A DNA stretch of 64,000 bases from an uncultured Prevotellaceae bacterium (GTDB lineage: Bacteria; Bacteroidota; Bacteroidia; Bacteroidales; Bacteroidaceae): positions 62,001 to 126,000 of the forward strand of contig ONDS01000004.1 in the NCBI GenBank assembly GCA_900316685.1, read 5' to 3'. A model generated the notes under the pieces. The model was not told where the DNA came from, searched no databases, and saw nothing but the letters and a program-made list of their open reading frames with translations. Position 1 is the stretch's first letter; the number at the start of each line of letters is the position of its first letter. Shown here piece by piece: positions 46,501-53,075 of this stretch. A program made the translations under genes and the position numbers.

Positions 46501-46753
46501 CATCAACCAAGGCGAGGGTGTGTTCGGTCTGCAACGCGGCTTCAAGAAAGCCGGAGCCAAGACCATCGTGATGAGTCTGTGGGAGGTGGCCGACGAAGCC
46601 ACGCAGATACTCATGAACGCCTTCTACGACCAGCTCATCCTGGGAAAGAGTAAGCGGCAGGCCTTCCGTGAGGCACAAAAGGAGTTGCGTGCCCACAGCG
46701 GCGGCCGTTACGACCATCCCCAGTTTTGGGCCGCCTTCGTGCTATTGGACTGA
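43514..46753 (+). CDS. Secreted TPR-CHAT protein (caspase-like protease fold)
   Basis: The start opens a signal peptide (MYYLSTPILRKALLSLFIVAGTVFCTISAQ), so the 1079-residue protein should be exported. Residues ~40-480 are about ten 42-residue TPRs of the kinesin-light-chain type (YALSLNNLASLFFRHGEYERAKETGTRAM). A helical linker leads to a C-terminal CHAT domain (~690-1079) with the catalytic-type His889 (HIATHGFYF) and Cys990 (VVLSACQTGKG) and the closing WEVADEAT and DHPQFWAAFVLLD. Both active-site residues are intact. Six copies of a GC-rich dispersed repeat lie within the CHAT region, all in frame (about 745-780, 801-812 and 914-935). Substrate and role are unknown. Confidence 0.88.
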   Translation: MYYLSTPILRKALLSLFIVAGTVFCTISAQTAAQMNEWSRQAQEAEENEQYAEAIAYYELYREGYAKNYSESDDTYALVLFKLARCYFNTGNYLKAAEWGEKEAAATLSLYGKADEDFATSMQNLSVYYSRLGDQAKTIDCARIAVEAYKTSVGEQHPKYAQALSNLARFLSDRGDYGEAMRMETMAMQVLKTTQGDGSESYITSLNNLSVYCAQLGDASKALEYAQAAQEQLVATGQVDGADYAMTLDRLANYHSSLGDYSKAVELCVQSMRLLRNTVGTNHPDYATVLSHLANNTSLLGSQRRAIDLGTRALTIRQSTLGKDHPLCAQSLNNLSHYYNALGDNTHAVEYGERALAIWHQEADGMNTDYAACLSNLSNYYSALGDIEKAVDYCVRAAEIRKAVLGATHPDYALSLNNLASLFFRHGEYERAKETGTRAMMTSRTSLGEQHPYYATALTNLAGYHAMLGDYDASLDFFGQSISISHANVLQQFPSLTTKQRALFWAKESYEFTDLFPAYTYLAHASTAPDLYDKSCLFAKGLLLSTEIEMNKLIQESGDQEALRMFEELQLNRMLLQQQFETPIAQRHLNTDSLIRLVNRQERALVRRSKVYGDFTQHLHTTWKDVQQALKADELAVEFLSFELYGTDSTMVAALTLRKDDQAPKFTPLFERRRLSQVSDPTFYHCPELTDLVWKPISAELHGIRRIYFSPAGALHNIGIEYAPGMETYEMYRLSTTREVITYSETHPSPPEGREYATTPDPSFPKEGKREMSSFPKEGKKDTPLATLYGGIDYDAPATNVTPSLGGGWGEASDGEMLVELHRAFVDSLDMRGLSAKSLPSTLIEVEAIKESFERKNRQVGFFVGREATEASFKNLGGHTSPILHIATHGFYFTEKQVAGQSKLRFLGQNFSVNPSLGEGRGEAPLTGGRREAPLSEDKALTRSGLLFAGANSALQGKDIPLGEDDGILTAQEISRMDLRGVELVVLSACQTGKGDINQGEGVFGLQRGFKKAGAKTIVMSLWEVADEATQILMNAFYDQLILGKSKRQAFREAQKELRAHSGGRYDHPQFWAAFVLLD
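45748..45851 (+). repeat. Three in-frame copies of the GC-rich dispersed repeat inside the CHAT gene
   Basis: CCCACCCCAGCCCTCCCGAAGGGCGGG (copy of the intergenic family seen at 5.58 kb) is followed by two CCTTCCCGAAGGAGGGGAAA copies. They encode ETHPSPPEGRE and two PSFPKEGK-like blocks. Confidence 0.85.
45916..45948 (+). repeat. Fourth in-frame repeat copy in the CHAT gene
   Basis: CACCCCCTCCTTGGGAGGGG and the following CTGGGGGGAGG encode TPSLGGGWGEA, the other reading of the same repeat. Confidence 0.8.
46253..46316 (+). repeat. Fifth and sixth in-frame repeat copies between CHAT His and Cys
   Basis: AACCCCTCCTTGGGAGAGGG with a GACGGGGGGAGGC tail, then GGGGGACGGAGGGAGGC, encode NPSLGEGRGEAPLTGGRREA. 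They lie between the catalytic His889 and Cys990. Confidence 0.8.
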
Positions 46754-46817
46754 ATGTTAGAATAAGGAGAAGCAACATAGATTTTGTATAATTATTGTTA
46801 TTTTCCCATAATATTTG

Positions 46818-46848
46818 TTGAATTATTCCGTAAATTATTGTATTTTTG
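46818..46848 (+). promoter_or_regulatory. Promoter of the DUF4105 / surface protein / acidic protein operon
   Basis: TTG (46818-46820) and TATTTTTG followed by C (46841-46848) are spaced 20 bp apart. The predicted leader to ATG 47013 is about 158 nt. Confidence 0.65.
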
Positions 46849-46854
46849 CAGCGA

Positions 46855-47012
46855 ATAAAAATTATCGACACAACTATAGACAATTTGGGAAACCAAATCT
46901 TTCAAGCATGTATGCACCATCATGAGTTTCAATCATGAAACAATTACGAACAACAAGATATAGCAAATAGATTACATTGAGTTAGAAGGAAAAAGAAACG
47001 AAACAACGAGAT
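46855..47012 (+). promoter_or_regulatory. Long 5' leader with small hairpins
   Basis: The leader holds a GNRA-capped hairpin ATTTGG-GAAA-CCAAAT (46883-46898) and, at 46921-46941, two mutually exclusive short stems (CATGA/TCATG and GTTTC/GAAAC). No known riboswitch was recognised. Confidence 0.35.
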
Positions 47013-48221
47013 ATGGTGAGGAAAATACTTTATTTCGCCATGTTGTTCTTAGTGCTCCACATGTCGAGCGCTATGGCACAAGAACGAAGCGATGACACTT
47101 TGGCTGCCGACAGCAGCAATTTTGTCACCGCCAGTTTGGTTGTGTCCGCCCCTTCGGAAGCCCTCTATTCCGTATTCGGCCATCTGGCCCTGCGCATGGA
47201 ATGCCCCACCCACCAGCTCGACTATATTTTCACCTTCGAGAGCGACACCGATGTGAACGCCTTCATGACGTTCATCGCCGGCAAGGCACAAGCCAAATAC
47301 ATCGCCGTACCCGGCTCCGTGTTCATCAACGACGGTCAAGCCATCGGCAGGGAGATCAAGCAATACAAGCTCAACCTGACCCACCACGAGAAGCAGGAGC
47401 TGTGGAGGTTGCTCGACAACGACATGATGGCAGGCAGTAACCGCCATTTCAACCTGTTGTTTGACAACTGCGTACATAGCACCATAGCCAACATACAGGC
47501 ATGTCTCGTGGACGACGAGTTCGAGTGGGGTCCTACTCACCCCCCTTATGACCAATGCGACGGCGATGTGTTCCGCCAGGTAATCCACCCCTCCCCTTGG
47601 GCGGAGTTCATCTATATCACCGTCGTGGGAACTATCTACGACAACCATTCCGCCATGGAGTACCGGACCAGTCCGGAGACCCTCATCCCCCTGTTGCGGG
47701 AGGCTCGGCTGGTGGACAAGGTGACGGGCGAGAAACGTCCCGTCATCACCGATGAGGGCACAGTGCTCGTGAAGGAGCGGCAGCACCTGAAAGCCACCCC
47801 CTTCTCTCCACTCGTCGCGTTCGGCACCTTGCTGGCCGTCACCCTGCTGGTCACCTTAGCTGAATGGAGATGGGGAAAACGTAAGAAGGCCCGCGTGTTC
47901 GACGTGTTGCTCTTCACCGCACAAGCCCTGATAGGTTTGTTGTTGCTCTTCATCACGTTCTATTCCGAGTTGTTCGACAGCAACTGGAATTGGTATCTCA
48001 TTATCTTCAACCCGTTGCCACTGCTTTTCCTGCTGTTTTGCAAGAAAAGACAACCGTCCATGATCTGGTGGTCCAGCTACAGTGCGGTTCTAACCGGTTT
48101 CCTGTTGGCCACTCCCTTTCTCAAGGTACTCGACCTGCCCCACCAACTGATTACGGGGTCGCTGCTGGTTAGAAGCCTCAGTCTACTGTTCCAAGCGAAA
48201 AAGAAAAAAACATCAAAATAA
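47013..48221 (+). CDS. DUF4105-family membrane protein, possible lipoprotein N-acyltransferase (Lnb-like)
   Basis: The 402-residue protein has a signal peptide (MVRKILYFAMLFLVLHMSSAMAQ), a periplasmic DUF4105 domain (about 35-250) with the motifs APSEALYSVFGHLALRM (His57) and LLFDNCVHST (Cys153, His155), and four or five C-terminal TM helices. The conserved Cys/His suggest a thiol-dependent enzyme. From memory, Bacteroides Lnb, which N-acylates lipoproteins, belongs to this family; whether this copy does so is inference. It heads a three-gene operon, ending 6 bp before the surface protein gene. Confidence 0.75.
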   Translation: MVRKILYFAMLFLVLHMSSAMAQERSDDTLAADSSNFVTASLVVSAPSEALYSVFGHLALRMECPTHQLDYIFTFESDTDVNAFMTFIAGKAQAKYIAVPGSVFINDGQAIGREIKQYKLNLTHHEKQELWRLLDNDMMAGSNRHFNLLFDNCVHSTIANIQACLVDDEFEWGPTHPPYDQCDGDVFRQVIHPSPWAEFIYITVVGTIYDNHSAMEYRTSPETLIPLLREARLVDKVTGEKRPVITDEGTVLVKERQHLKATPFSPLVAFGTLLAVTLLVTLAEWRWGKRKKARVFDVLLFTAQALIGLLLLFITFYSELFDSNWNWYLIIFNPLPLLFLLFCKKRQPSMIWWSSYSAVLTGFLLATPFLKVLDLPHQLITGSLLVRSLSLLFQAKKKKTSK

Positions 48222-48227
48222 GAAAAT

Positions 48228-50117
48228 ATGAAAAAACATCATCACAACAGATCAGCCCGATGGTATATGGCCATCATGCTCTGCCTTATGTGCTCCCTGC
48301 ATGCTTTCGCAGGAAAGACCACTTATTATTATAGGGCTACCGCCTATGCCTCGCCGACAGGTGGCGGAAAGGTGTACGTCGCCACCCAACGCACGGATTC
48401 ACCATCCTACCAAACTGTAACCAACCAAGGCCTTTCCATTACCGGCAGTGTCGACACTTACGCCCGACAAGGCACCACCACCTTCTATTATTACGCCCAG
48501 GAAAACAATGGTTGGATATTCGACCACTGGGCCAAAGGCTCTGCCACGGGCACCAACGCGGGCACCAACCCCTCGCTCACTACCGAGGAGACATTCAACA
48601 GCCAGAGTAGCAACAACCCCACTCAGATAAGCTATTACGCCGTTTTCATTGAGCAGACCGGATATGTGAAGGTTCAGGTGGCCGAGGCCGGACGTGGCAC
48701 TGTAAGCATCAACAACCCCAACAACACGCTCAACTCGCAGGTGGTACTGACAGCCAACCCCGATGCCTCCAACGGCGTGCTCTTCTTAGGGTGGAACAAG
48801 GACAAGAACGACACCGAGAACTTCATTTCCACCACCAATCCCTATTCGTTTACCGTCACCTCGCAAACGGCAGGCACCTACTATGCCCATTTCAGCGAGG
48901 CCGCCCAGAATAATTACATCCGCTTGAGGAACAACCAGACGGGGCGTTTCCTCACCCTTTACGGCACGCCACATGCCACCACCCACACAAGGAAATACGG
49001 CGATTACGATAATGTCTCCGATGGATTCGTTTTTACCAACAGCCTTAAGATGGTGTCGGCTGAGGATGCCCAGGGCAACCCCATGACCGTTTTCCTGCGA
49101 AACGGCAGTCCTGCGGGTAGCGGAGCGACCATCAACTGCGAGCTTGTGGCCAACCACACCGAATACTCCGATCTCGTGAGCGCAGATTTGACCACCAACC
49201 AGTATCCCTTGGTCTTCGAGACCATGTCCAACGGCTCGGTACGAATCTACACCTACTACACGACCAGGGTAAACAACGAAAATCACACCTTTAAAAGTTA
49301 TCTTTGCGATGAAGGCAACGCCGATGGTTGGCTTGTCATGAAAACCATCGAGAACGTCGACAATCTGTCGGGTGTGGACTGGACGGTCTACGTACTCAAT
49401 GAAAACACGACCGACGGGGCCTTGGGTGCCAACACCAAAGCGAAATTCACCAAGGACGGCAAGTACTACACCACCATGTTCACCTATTTCCCCTACCAAT
49501 TGCTCGACGGAGTGAAAGCCTATTACCTGCCCCTGAGCGAAGAGAGTTACAACGAGGAGACCAACAGCGTGGTGTTCACCGAGTTCACCTCGGGACGGGT
49601 GCCCGCCGAAACAGCCGTCGTGCTGGAGTGCGACGCTGTGCAGAACACCGGCGGTGCGGTGGCTGATGTCAAGAACCGTATTCTCCCATTACCGGAGAGT
49701 GCCATACCGACCGAGGAAAACGTAAACCCCAGCCTGAACCTGCTCAAGGGCTACATCTCCATGAACGGCAGCACCGTGGCCAACGACCCGACGCTCATGT
49801 ATGTGCTTTCCAGCAAGAACAACAAACTGGGATTCTACCATTCCACCAGCGACAACATGTCGGCCAACAAGGCTTACCTCCATCTGCCTGAGGCCGTCGA
49901 CAGCAATCCGCTGGCCGCCACGGCAACCTTCAGTTTCGGACAAACCGCTCCGGGAGAAGGCGAGACCTCAACTGGCATCACCCTTTCCGAACAGCAGGCC
50001 GACGAAGAGGACGCCGCGGTTTACGACCTATTTGGCCGCAAGGTGGCCGACAGTGCCAAGGACCACCTGAAAACCGGTGTTTATATCAGCAAAGGCAAGA
50101 AGTTTATCGCTAAATAA
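48228..50117 (+). CDS. Secreted repeat-domain surface protein with sorting-like C-terminus
   Basis: The 629-residue protein has a signal peptide (MAIMLCLMCSLHAFAG), then two or three beta domains of the bacterial-repeat type that match the 'GW.FdhW..gs' and 'G.GTVSINNP..NTLNSQVVLTANP..GVLFLGWN' patterns (about 30-220). A larger beta region follows, and a C-terminal ~35 residues read VYDLFGRKVADS...LKTGVYISKGKKFIAK. That ending resembles the type IX secretion sorting domain or its Prevotella variants. It is likely displayed on or released from the cell surface. It is the middle gene of the operon between DUF4105 and a small acidic protein. Confidence 0.75.
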   Translation: MKKHHHNRSARWYMAIMLCLMCSLHAFAGKTTYYYRATAYASPTGGGKVYVATQRTDSPSYQTVTNQGLSITGSVDTYARQGTTTFYYYAQENNGWIFDHWAKGSATGTNAGTNPSLTTEETFNSQSSNNPTQISYYAVFIEQTGYVKVQVAEAGRGTVSINNPNNTLNSQVVLTANPDASNGVLFLGWNKDKNDTENFISTTNPYSFTVTSQTAGTYYAHFSEAAQNNYIRLRNNQTGRFLTLYGTPHATTHTRKYGDYDNVSDGFVFTNSLKMVSAEDAQGNPMTVFLRNGSPAGSGATINCELVANHTEYSDLVSADLTTNQYPLVFETMSNGSVRIYTYYTTRVNNENHTFKSYLCDEGNADGWLVMKTIENVDNLSGVDWTVYVLNENTTDGALGANTKAKFTKDGKYYTTMFTYFPYQLLDGVKAYYLPLSEESYNEETNSVVFTEFTSGRVPAETAVVLECDAVQNTGGAVADVKNRILPLPESAIPTEENVNPSLNLLKGYISMNGSTVANDPTLMYVLSSKNNKLGFYHSTSDNMSANKAYLHLPEAVDSNPLAATATFSFGQTAPGEGETSTGITLSEQQADEEDAAVYDLFGRKVADSAKDHLKTGVYISKGKKFIAK

Positions 50118-50125
50118 AGACAGAT

Positions 50126-50308
50126 ATGGAAAAGAGAATCACATACCAGAAACCGGAATCGGAGCGTATCGCCTTTTCCGACCCCATCATGTTGGAACTG
50201 CCCATAAGCGATGGATTTGTAGACGAAGAGGCCGCCAACCAAAACAGCACCTTCGAAGAAGAGGAGATAACGGGTGGCGCCCACGATTTCCAACTTTGGG
50301 AAGAATAG
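50126..50308 (+). CDS. Small acidic protein of unknown function (60 aa)
   Basis: The protein reads MEKRITYQKPESERIAFSDP, then LELPISDGFVDEEAANQNS and an acidic end with FQLWEE. No signal peptide or TM helix is present. It shares layout with the 70-residue protein at 5.36 kb: a short start with Tyr-x-x/x-Pro, a hydrophobic Met/Leu centre and an acidic Trp-Glu-Glu tail. It lies 8 bp after the surface protein gene and before a strong terminator, so it is a true operon member. Function is unknown; a chaperone, regulator or signal-peptide role for the surface protein is speculation. Confidence 0.6.
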   Translation: MEKRITYQKPESERIAFSDPIMLELPISDGFVDEEAANQNSTFEEEEITGGAHDFQLWEE

Positions 50309-50563
50309 TTTGACACAAGAAGAAAGATAACGAGGGAAATGCAAAGAAAAAGTGTTTTTCTTTGGCATTCCCCTCGTTTTTTCGTAACCCCAAAATCCGC
50401 AATGGAAATTTTGCTGCCTAATATATAGACGATGAGTCAAATCATTTTTATCCAAGCACCAAATAAGAAACAATATTTTACAGAATTGTTTTATTCGGCA
50501 CACATCCCCCCCCCTTCCCCAAAATAGTTCTGGCGGTCTGAATGTCCCACAAAGATGTTTTTC
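50309..50563. other. Intergenic region between acidic-protein gene and IS remnant
   Basis: Apart from the terminator, this stretch holds an AT-rich segment and a C-rich run (50507-50518), probably part of the insertion sequence end. No gene is visible. Confidence 0.4.
50329..50382 (+). terminator. Strong Rho-independent terminator of the three-gene operon
   Basis: AACGAGGG..AATGCAAAGAAAAA pairs with TTTTTCTTTGGCATT..CCCTCGTT (about 22 pairs) and is followed by six Ts. The downstream arm includes part of CTCGTTTTTTCGTAAC, which recurs at the gyrB promoter. Confidence 0.85.
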
Positions 50564-51106
50564 CTACCCGTAATCCCAGATAAGTTCGTAAGGCTTGCCG
50601 GAATAGATGTTGAGCACGCTTTGCCTTGCCGTCCTTGTCCACTTGGCGGGCACTGCGATGAAACGGAAGAGGAAGCTCTTGACCCTGCCCGTGGCTTCCA
50701 CCCCGAAGAGACACATGAGCAGCAGCTCAACCAGAAGGCTGTTCAGCTTCCCGGCGATGTTGAAGTCGTAGGACTTCCCAGAATTCTTCGCAGTGTATGT
50801 CAGGTTTCCAGTCGCAAGTTCCTCAATGGCGCGGAGAACCGTGTCAGCGCTGGGGATACGGGTGCCGAGACTCTCTGCCAATACGTCACGAAGAAACAGG
50901 TTGATGTCCTCCATGCAGTCTCCGCCACAGAGATATACGGCGAACAGGGCACGGACAATCTCGCTGTATTGATAGCCGAAATATGTGCTGCAGATTCCCA
51001 GGGAGCGGTCTATCACGTCACCAAGAAGAGCGTCGAATTTGTCCAAGACAAAATTTATTCCGCCAAAAGCGGTGGTTTTCTCATTTTTAAATGCTATCTT
51101 TGCCAT
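50564..51106 (-). pseudogene. Internally deleted IS1380-type transposase
   Basis: The 180-residue frame begins MAKIAFKNEKTTAFGGINFVLDK and contains DCMEDINLFLRD, typical of the N-terminus of IS1380-family transposases. It then passes straight to a C-terminal segment (VKSFLFRFIAVPAKWTRTARQSVLNIYSG). The middle of the usual ~430-residue protein, including the catalytic DDE core, is missing, so this copy should be inactive. An 8-bp inverted pair GCAGCACT (51137) / AGTGCTGC (51225) near its upstream end may be a trace of its border; no clear terminal repeats were seen. Confidence 0.75.
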
Positions 51107-51246
51107 GCCATTGATGATTTTGCTTTTCTTGTTTTTGCAGCACTAAGGTAAGTGAATAATCTGATGTGGCAAAATTTCCGACAACTGTTTGTTGTTCAAA
51201 AACTTACGAAGGATTTTTAACTAAAGTGCTGCGAATTTTGGGTAAT

Positions 51247-52002
51247 ATGAAAAAATTAGGATTTCTTTTGTTATTAACCATATGCTGGTGTCAACCTATA
51301 AATGCCCAAACATACCATCAAGCCCATGCTGACAGATTGGCTGAATGGGTGATGGCTAACGCCCGAAAGTCATTTAGCCATCAAGTAATTAGTGAAGGAG
51401 AAAAACTACTAGATTACTGCCAAGTTTATAATGTCGAATCACCTATCATAACAGAAGCCCTCTACCATTTGGCATACGAGTATTATCAGATAGACAGTAT
51501 TTCAAAATCATTATTCGCTTGCAACAAGGCTCTTGACATTCATTATTCTATAGAAGCCGACAATTATGAAATGGAAGCCTTGCTTTTAGCCTTGCGTGCA
51601 AGTACATTTGCCGCAAAAAAAGATATGGAAAACGCTATGGATTCTGCAAATAAAGCTTGGAAAAGCGTAAAGAAAGCGTCTATGGATTTCGATACACTCA
51701 ATAAAATTTTTATCCGCCTAAACAGTGTTTGCAGAAAATTAGGTTACTATTCAAATGCCATCAAAATATCCGAAGATTATGTACAACTATTACAACAGTA
51801 TGAGTTTAATGAATGGCATCACAATGAAGCGCTTTTATATCTTAGTGAAAATTATTTAGATGGAAAGGAACTCGAGAAAGCTGAAAAGACAGCCGACAGT
51901 ATTCTTGCATCCACAAACGAATCCAGACTAAGATTCAAGGCGACTAACATAAAAGAAATAATTACAGCAGCGAAAGAACGAGAGGCATCAAGTGGAAAAT
52001 GA
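51247..52002 (+). CDS. Small exported TPR protein, AT-rich
   Basis: The start opens a signal peptide (MKKLGFLLLLTICWCQPINAQ); a longer upstream frame is unlikely. The 251-residue protein consists of about five TPR-like helical repeats (EALYHLAYEYYQIDSISKSLFACNKAL; NAMDSANKAWKSVKKASMDFDT). The coding sequence is visibly more AT-rich than the neighbouring housekeeping genes, with many AAA/ATT/TTA codons, which suggests recent acquisition. It lies between an IS1380 remnant and a DUF2442/DUF4160 pair. The binding partner is unknown. Confidence 0.7.
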   Translation: MKKLGFLLLLTICWCQPINAQTYHQAHADRLAEWVMANARKSFSHQVISEGEKLLDYCQVYNVESPIITEALYHLAYEYYQIDSISKSLFACNKALDIHYSIEADNYEMEALLLALRASTFAAKKDMENAMDSANKAWKSVKKASMDFDTLNKIFIRLNSVCRKLGYYSNAIKISEDYVQLLQQYEFNEWHHNEALLYLSENYLDGKELEKAEKTADSILASTNESRLRFKATNIKEIITAAKEREASSGK

Positions 52003-52134
52003 CATTAAATTATTTGCATAGGTTAAAGACAAGGTGTTTTTATCTCTTCAATATAGAAACATCTATTTTGACATCATTTTGCGGGCGGGCACGGTGGCAC
52101 CGCCCCTACCATGAACTAATACTTTAGGCCACCG

Positions 52135-52407
52135 TCACTTAGCATTCTCGTGAGCATAATTCTGATAGTTGCCCAATATCTGCTCGATATGAATAACCTC
52201 TGGACATGAATCCCAAGTTACGCCGCCCCCTATCAGATACCATTTAGACCGCTCGCTGACAGGCACACGCTTCAGCGAGGGAAAGGCTGAGATAGGCATC
52301 ACTATAGAGCGTCCGTCCTGCAAATCCACCTGGAACTTCCCCCGCTTAGGGAATGACAGCCGTTTGATTTTCGGCTCTACGTTCCAATATCCTTCTGTCT
52401 TATACAT
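52135..52407 (-). CDS. DUF2442-family protein
   Basis: The 90-residue protein has the DUF2442 core: VDLQDGRSIVMPISAFPSLKRVPVSERSKW and a following GGGVTWDSCPEVIHIEQIL in place of the usual 'GI.WP.lDEDis...LL'. Members commonly stand next to DUF4160 proteins, and the pair has been suggested to be a toxin-antitoxin-like or regulatory module. Here the DUF4160 gene lies 3 bp upstream on the same strand but is interrupted. Function is unproven. Confidence 0.7.
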   Translation of the reverse strand: MYKTEGYWNVEPKIKRLSFPKRGKFQVDLQDGRSIVMPISAFPSLKRVPVSERSKWYLIGGGVTWDSCPEVIHIEQILGNYQNYAHENAK

Positions 52408-52410
52408 ACG

Positions 52411-52707
52411 CTATTTCGTTTTCTTAATTTTTATTATTCTGATTGCCTTACCCTGTTTGAAAAGGCTCCACTGGCGGAGCAACTTTTCGCGATATTGAGT
52501 GGCTATTGCCAAGACTTCTTTTGCTTATGCTTCGGTCAAGTCACCTTGCCTGTCAATTTCCACAATAGGCTCTAACCAGATTTTGCACAGATGCTCTGTA
52601 CTGCGTTTGCCCACATGGACATGCGCCCGATTCTCATAATAGTCGGTGTTCCAGAACAGGAAGTTCCAAACAACCTTTGCGGTTATGTAGAGAAGTATCT
52701 TTGGCAT
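52411..52707 (-). pseudogene. DUF4160-family gene with a premature TAA
   Basis: The frame starts MPKILLYITAKVVWNF and includes AHVHVGKRS and CKIWLEPIVEIDRQG, matching the DUF4160 pattern (MP.I, HvHV, WLEPv). A TAA at 52525-52527 breaks it after 60 residues. The same frame then continues 38 codons (AKEVLAIATQYREKLLRQWS...) to a TAG at 52411, giving the normal ~98-residue length and family-typical C-terminal helix. One base change would restore it. It is followed after 3 bp by the intact DUF2442 gene. Confidence 0.75.
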
Positions 52708-52734
52708 AATAACACTTGTTGATCAGCTCAGCCG

Positions 52735-52742
52735 CAAATATA
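52735..52742 (-). promoter_or_regulatory. -7 box of the DUF4160/DUF2442 pair
   Basis: On the minus strand, TATATTTG followed by C lies 28 bp before the DUF4160 start. Confidence 0.5.
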
Positions 52743-52808
52743 CAACTTTTTTATGAGATTTGGTTCTCTTTGCTCCAACCTTTTTTAATTTTATTAGGTG
52801 ATAAGACC

Positions 52809-52992
52809 GTTCTTCCCTCGTTTTTTCTTAACTTTAACTTTGTTGAAGTTACTGCCACTCGGAATAAAAAAGGAAAAAGGATTTTTCTTTTGTTCTTCGC
52901 TCGTTTTTTCGTAACTTTAAATAAGTTACTCCAACTCGGAATAAAAAATGGATAAATTCATTTTGTTCTTCGCTCGTTTTTTCGTAACTTTG
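52809..52992 (+). repeat. Tandem promoter-unit repeat upstream of gyrB (three copies)
   Basis: GTTCTTCGCTCGTTTTTTCG plus TAACTTTA/G occurs at 52809-52836, 52892-52919 and 52965-52992 (the first with two changes). The copies are separated by related GTTACT..CACTCGGAATAAAAAA segments, and spacing is 83 and 73 bp. Each copy includes a TAACTTT -7 box. Confidence 0.85.
52961..52992 (+). promoter_or_regulatory. Promoter of gyrB
   Basis: TTTTG (52961-52965) and TAACTTTG (52985-52992) are spaced 19 bp apart in the last repeat copy. The leader to ATG 53076 is about 77 nt. The upstream copies have TAACTTTA and may be weaker. Confidence 0.75.
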
Positions 52993-53075
52993 CAGCTGTG
53001 TTTTCGGGATAGGTCATGGGCTATAAGATGCAAAAAACTTTACGCTTACCCCGCACGCAAGAACGAACAACCAAA

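Noticed and set aside
43514..46753. Type III-E CRISPR-associated TPR-CHAT effector
   Set aside because: It has a signal peptide, and no CRISPR array or cas gene is present in the window.
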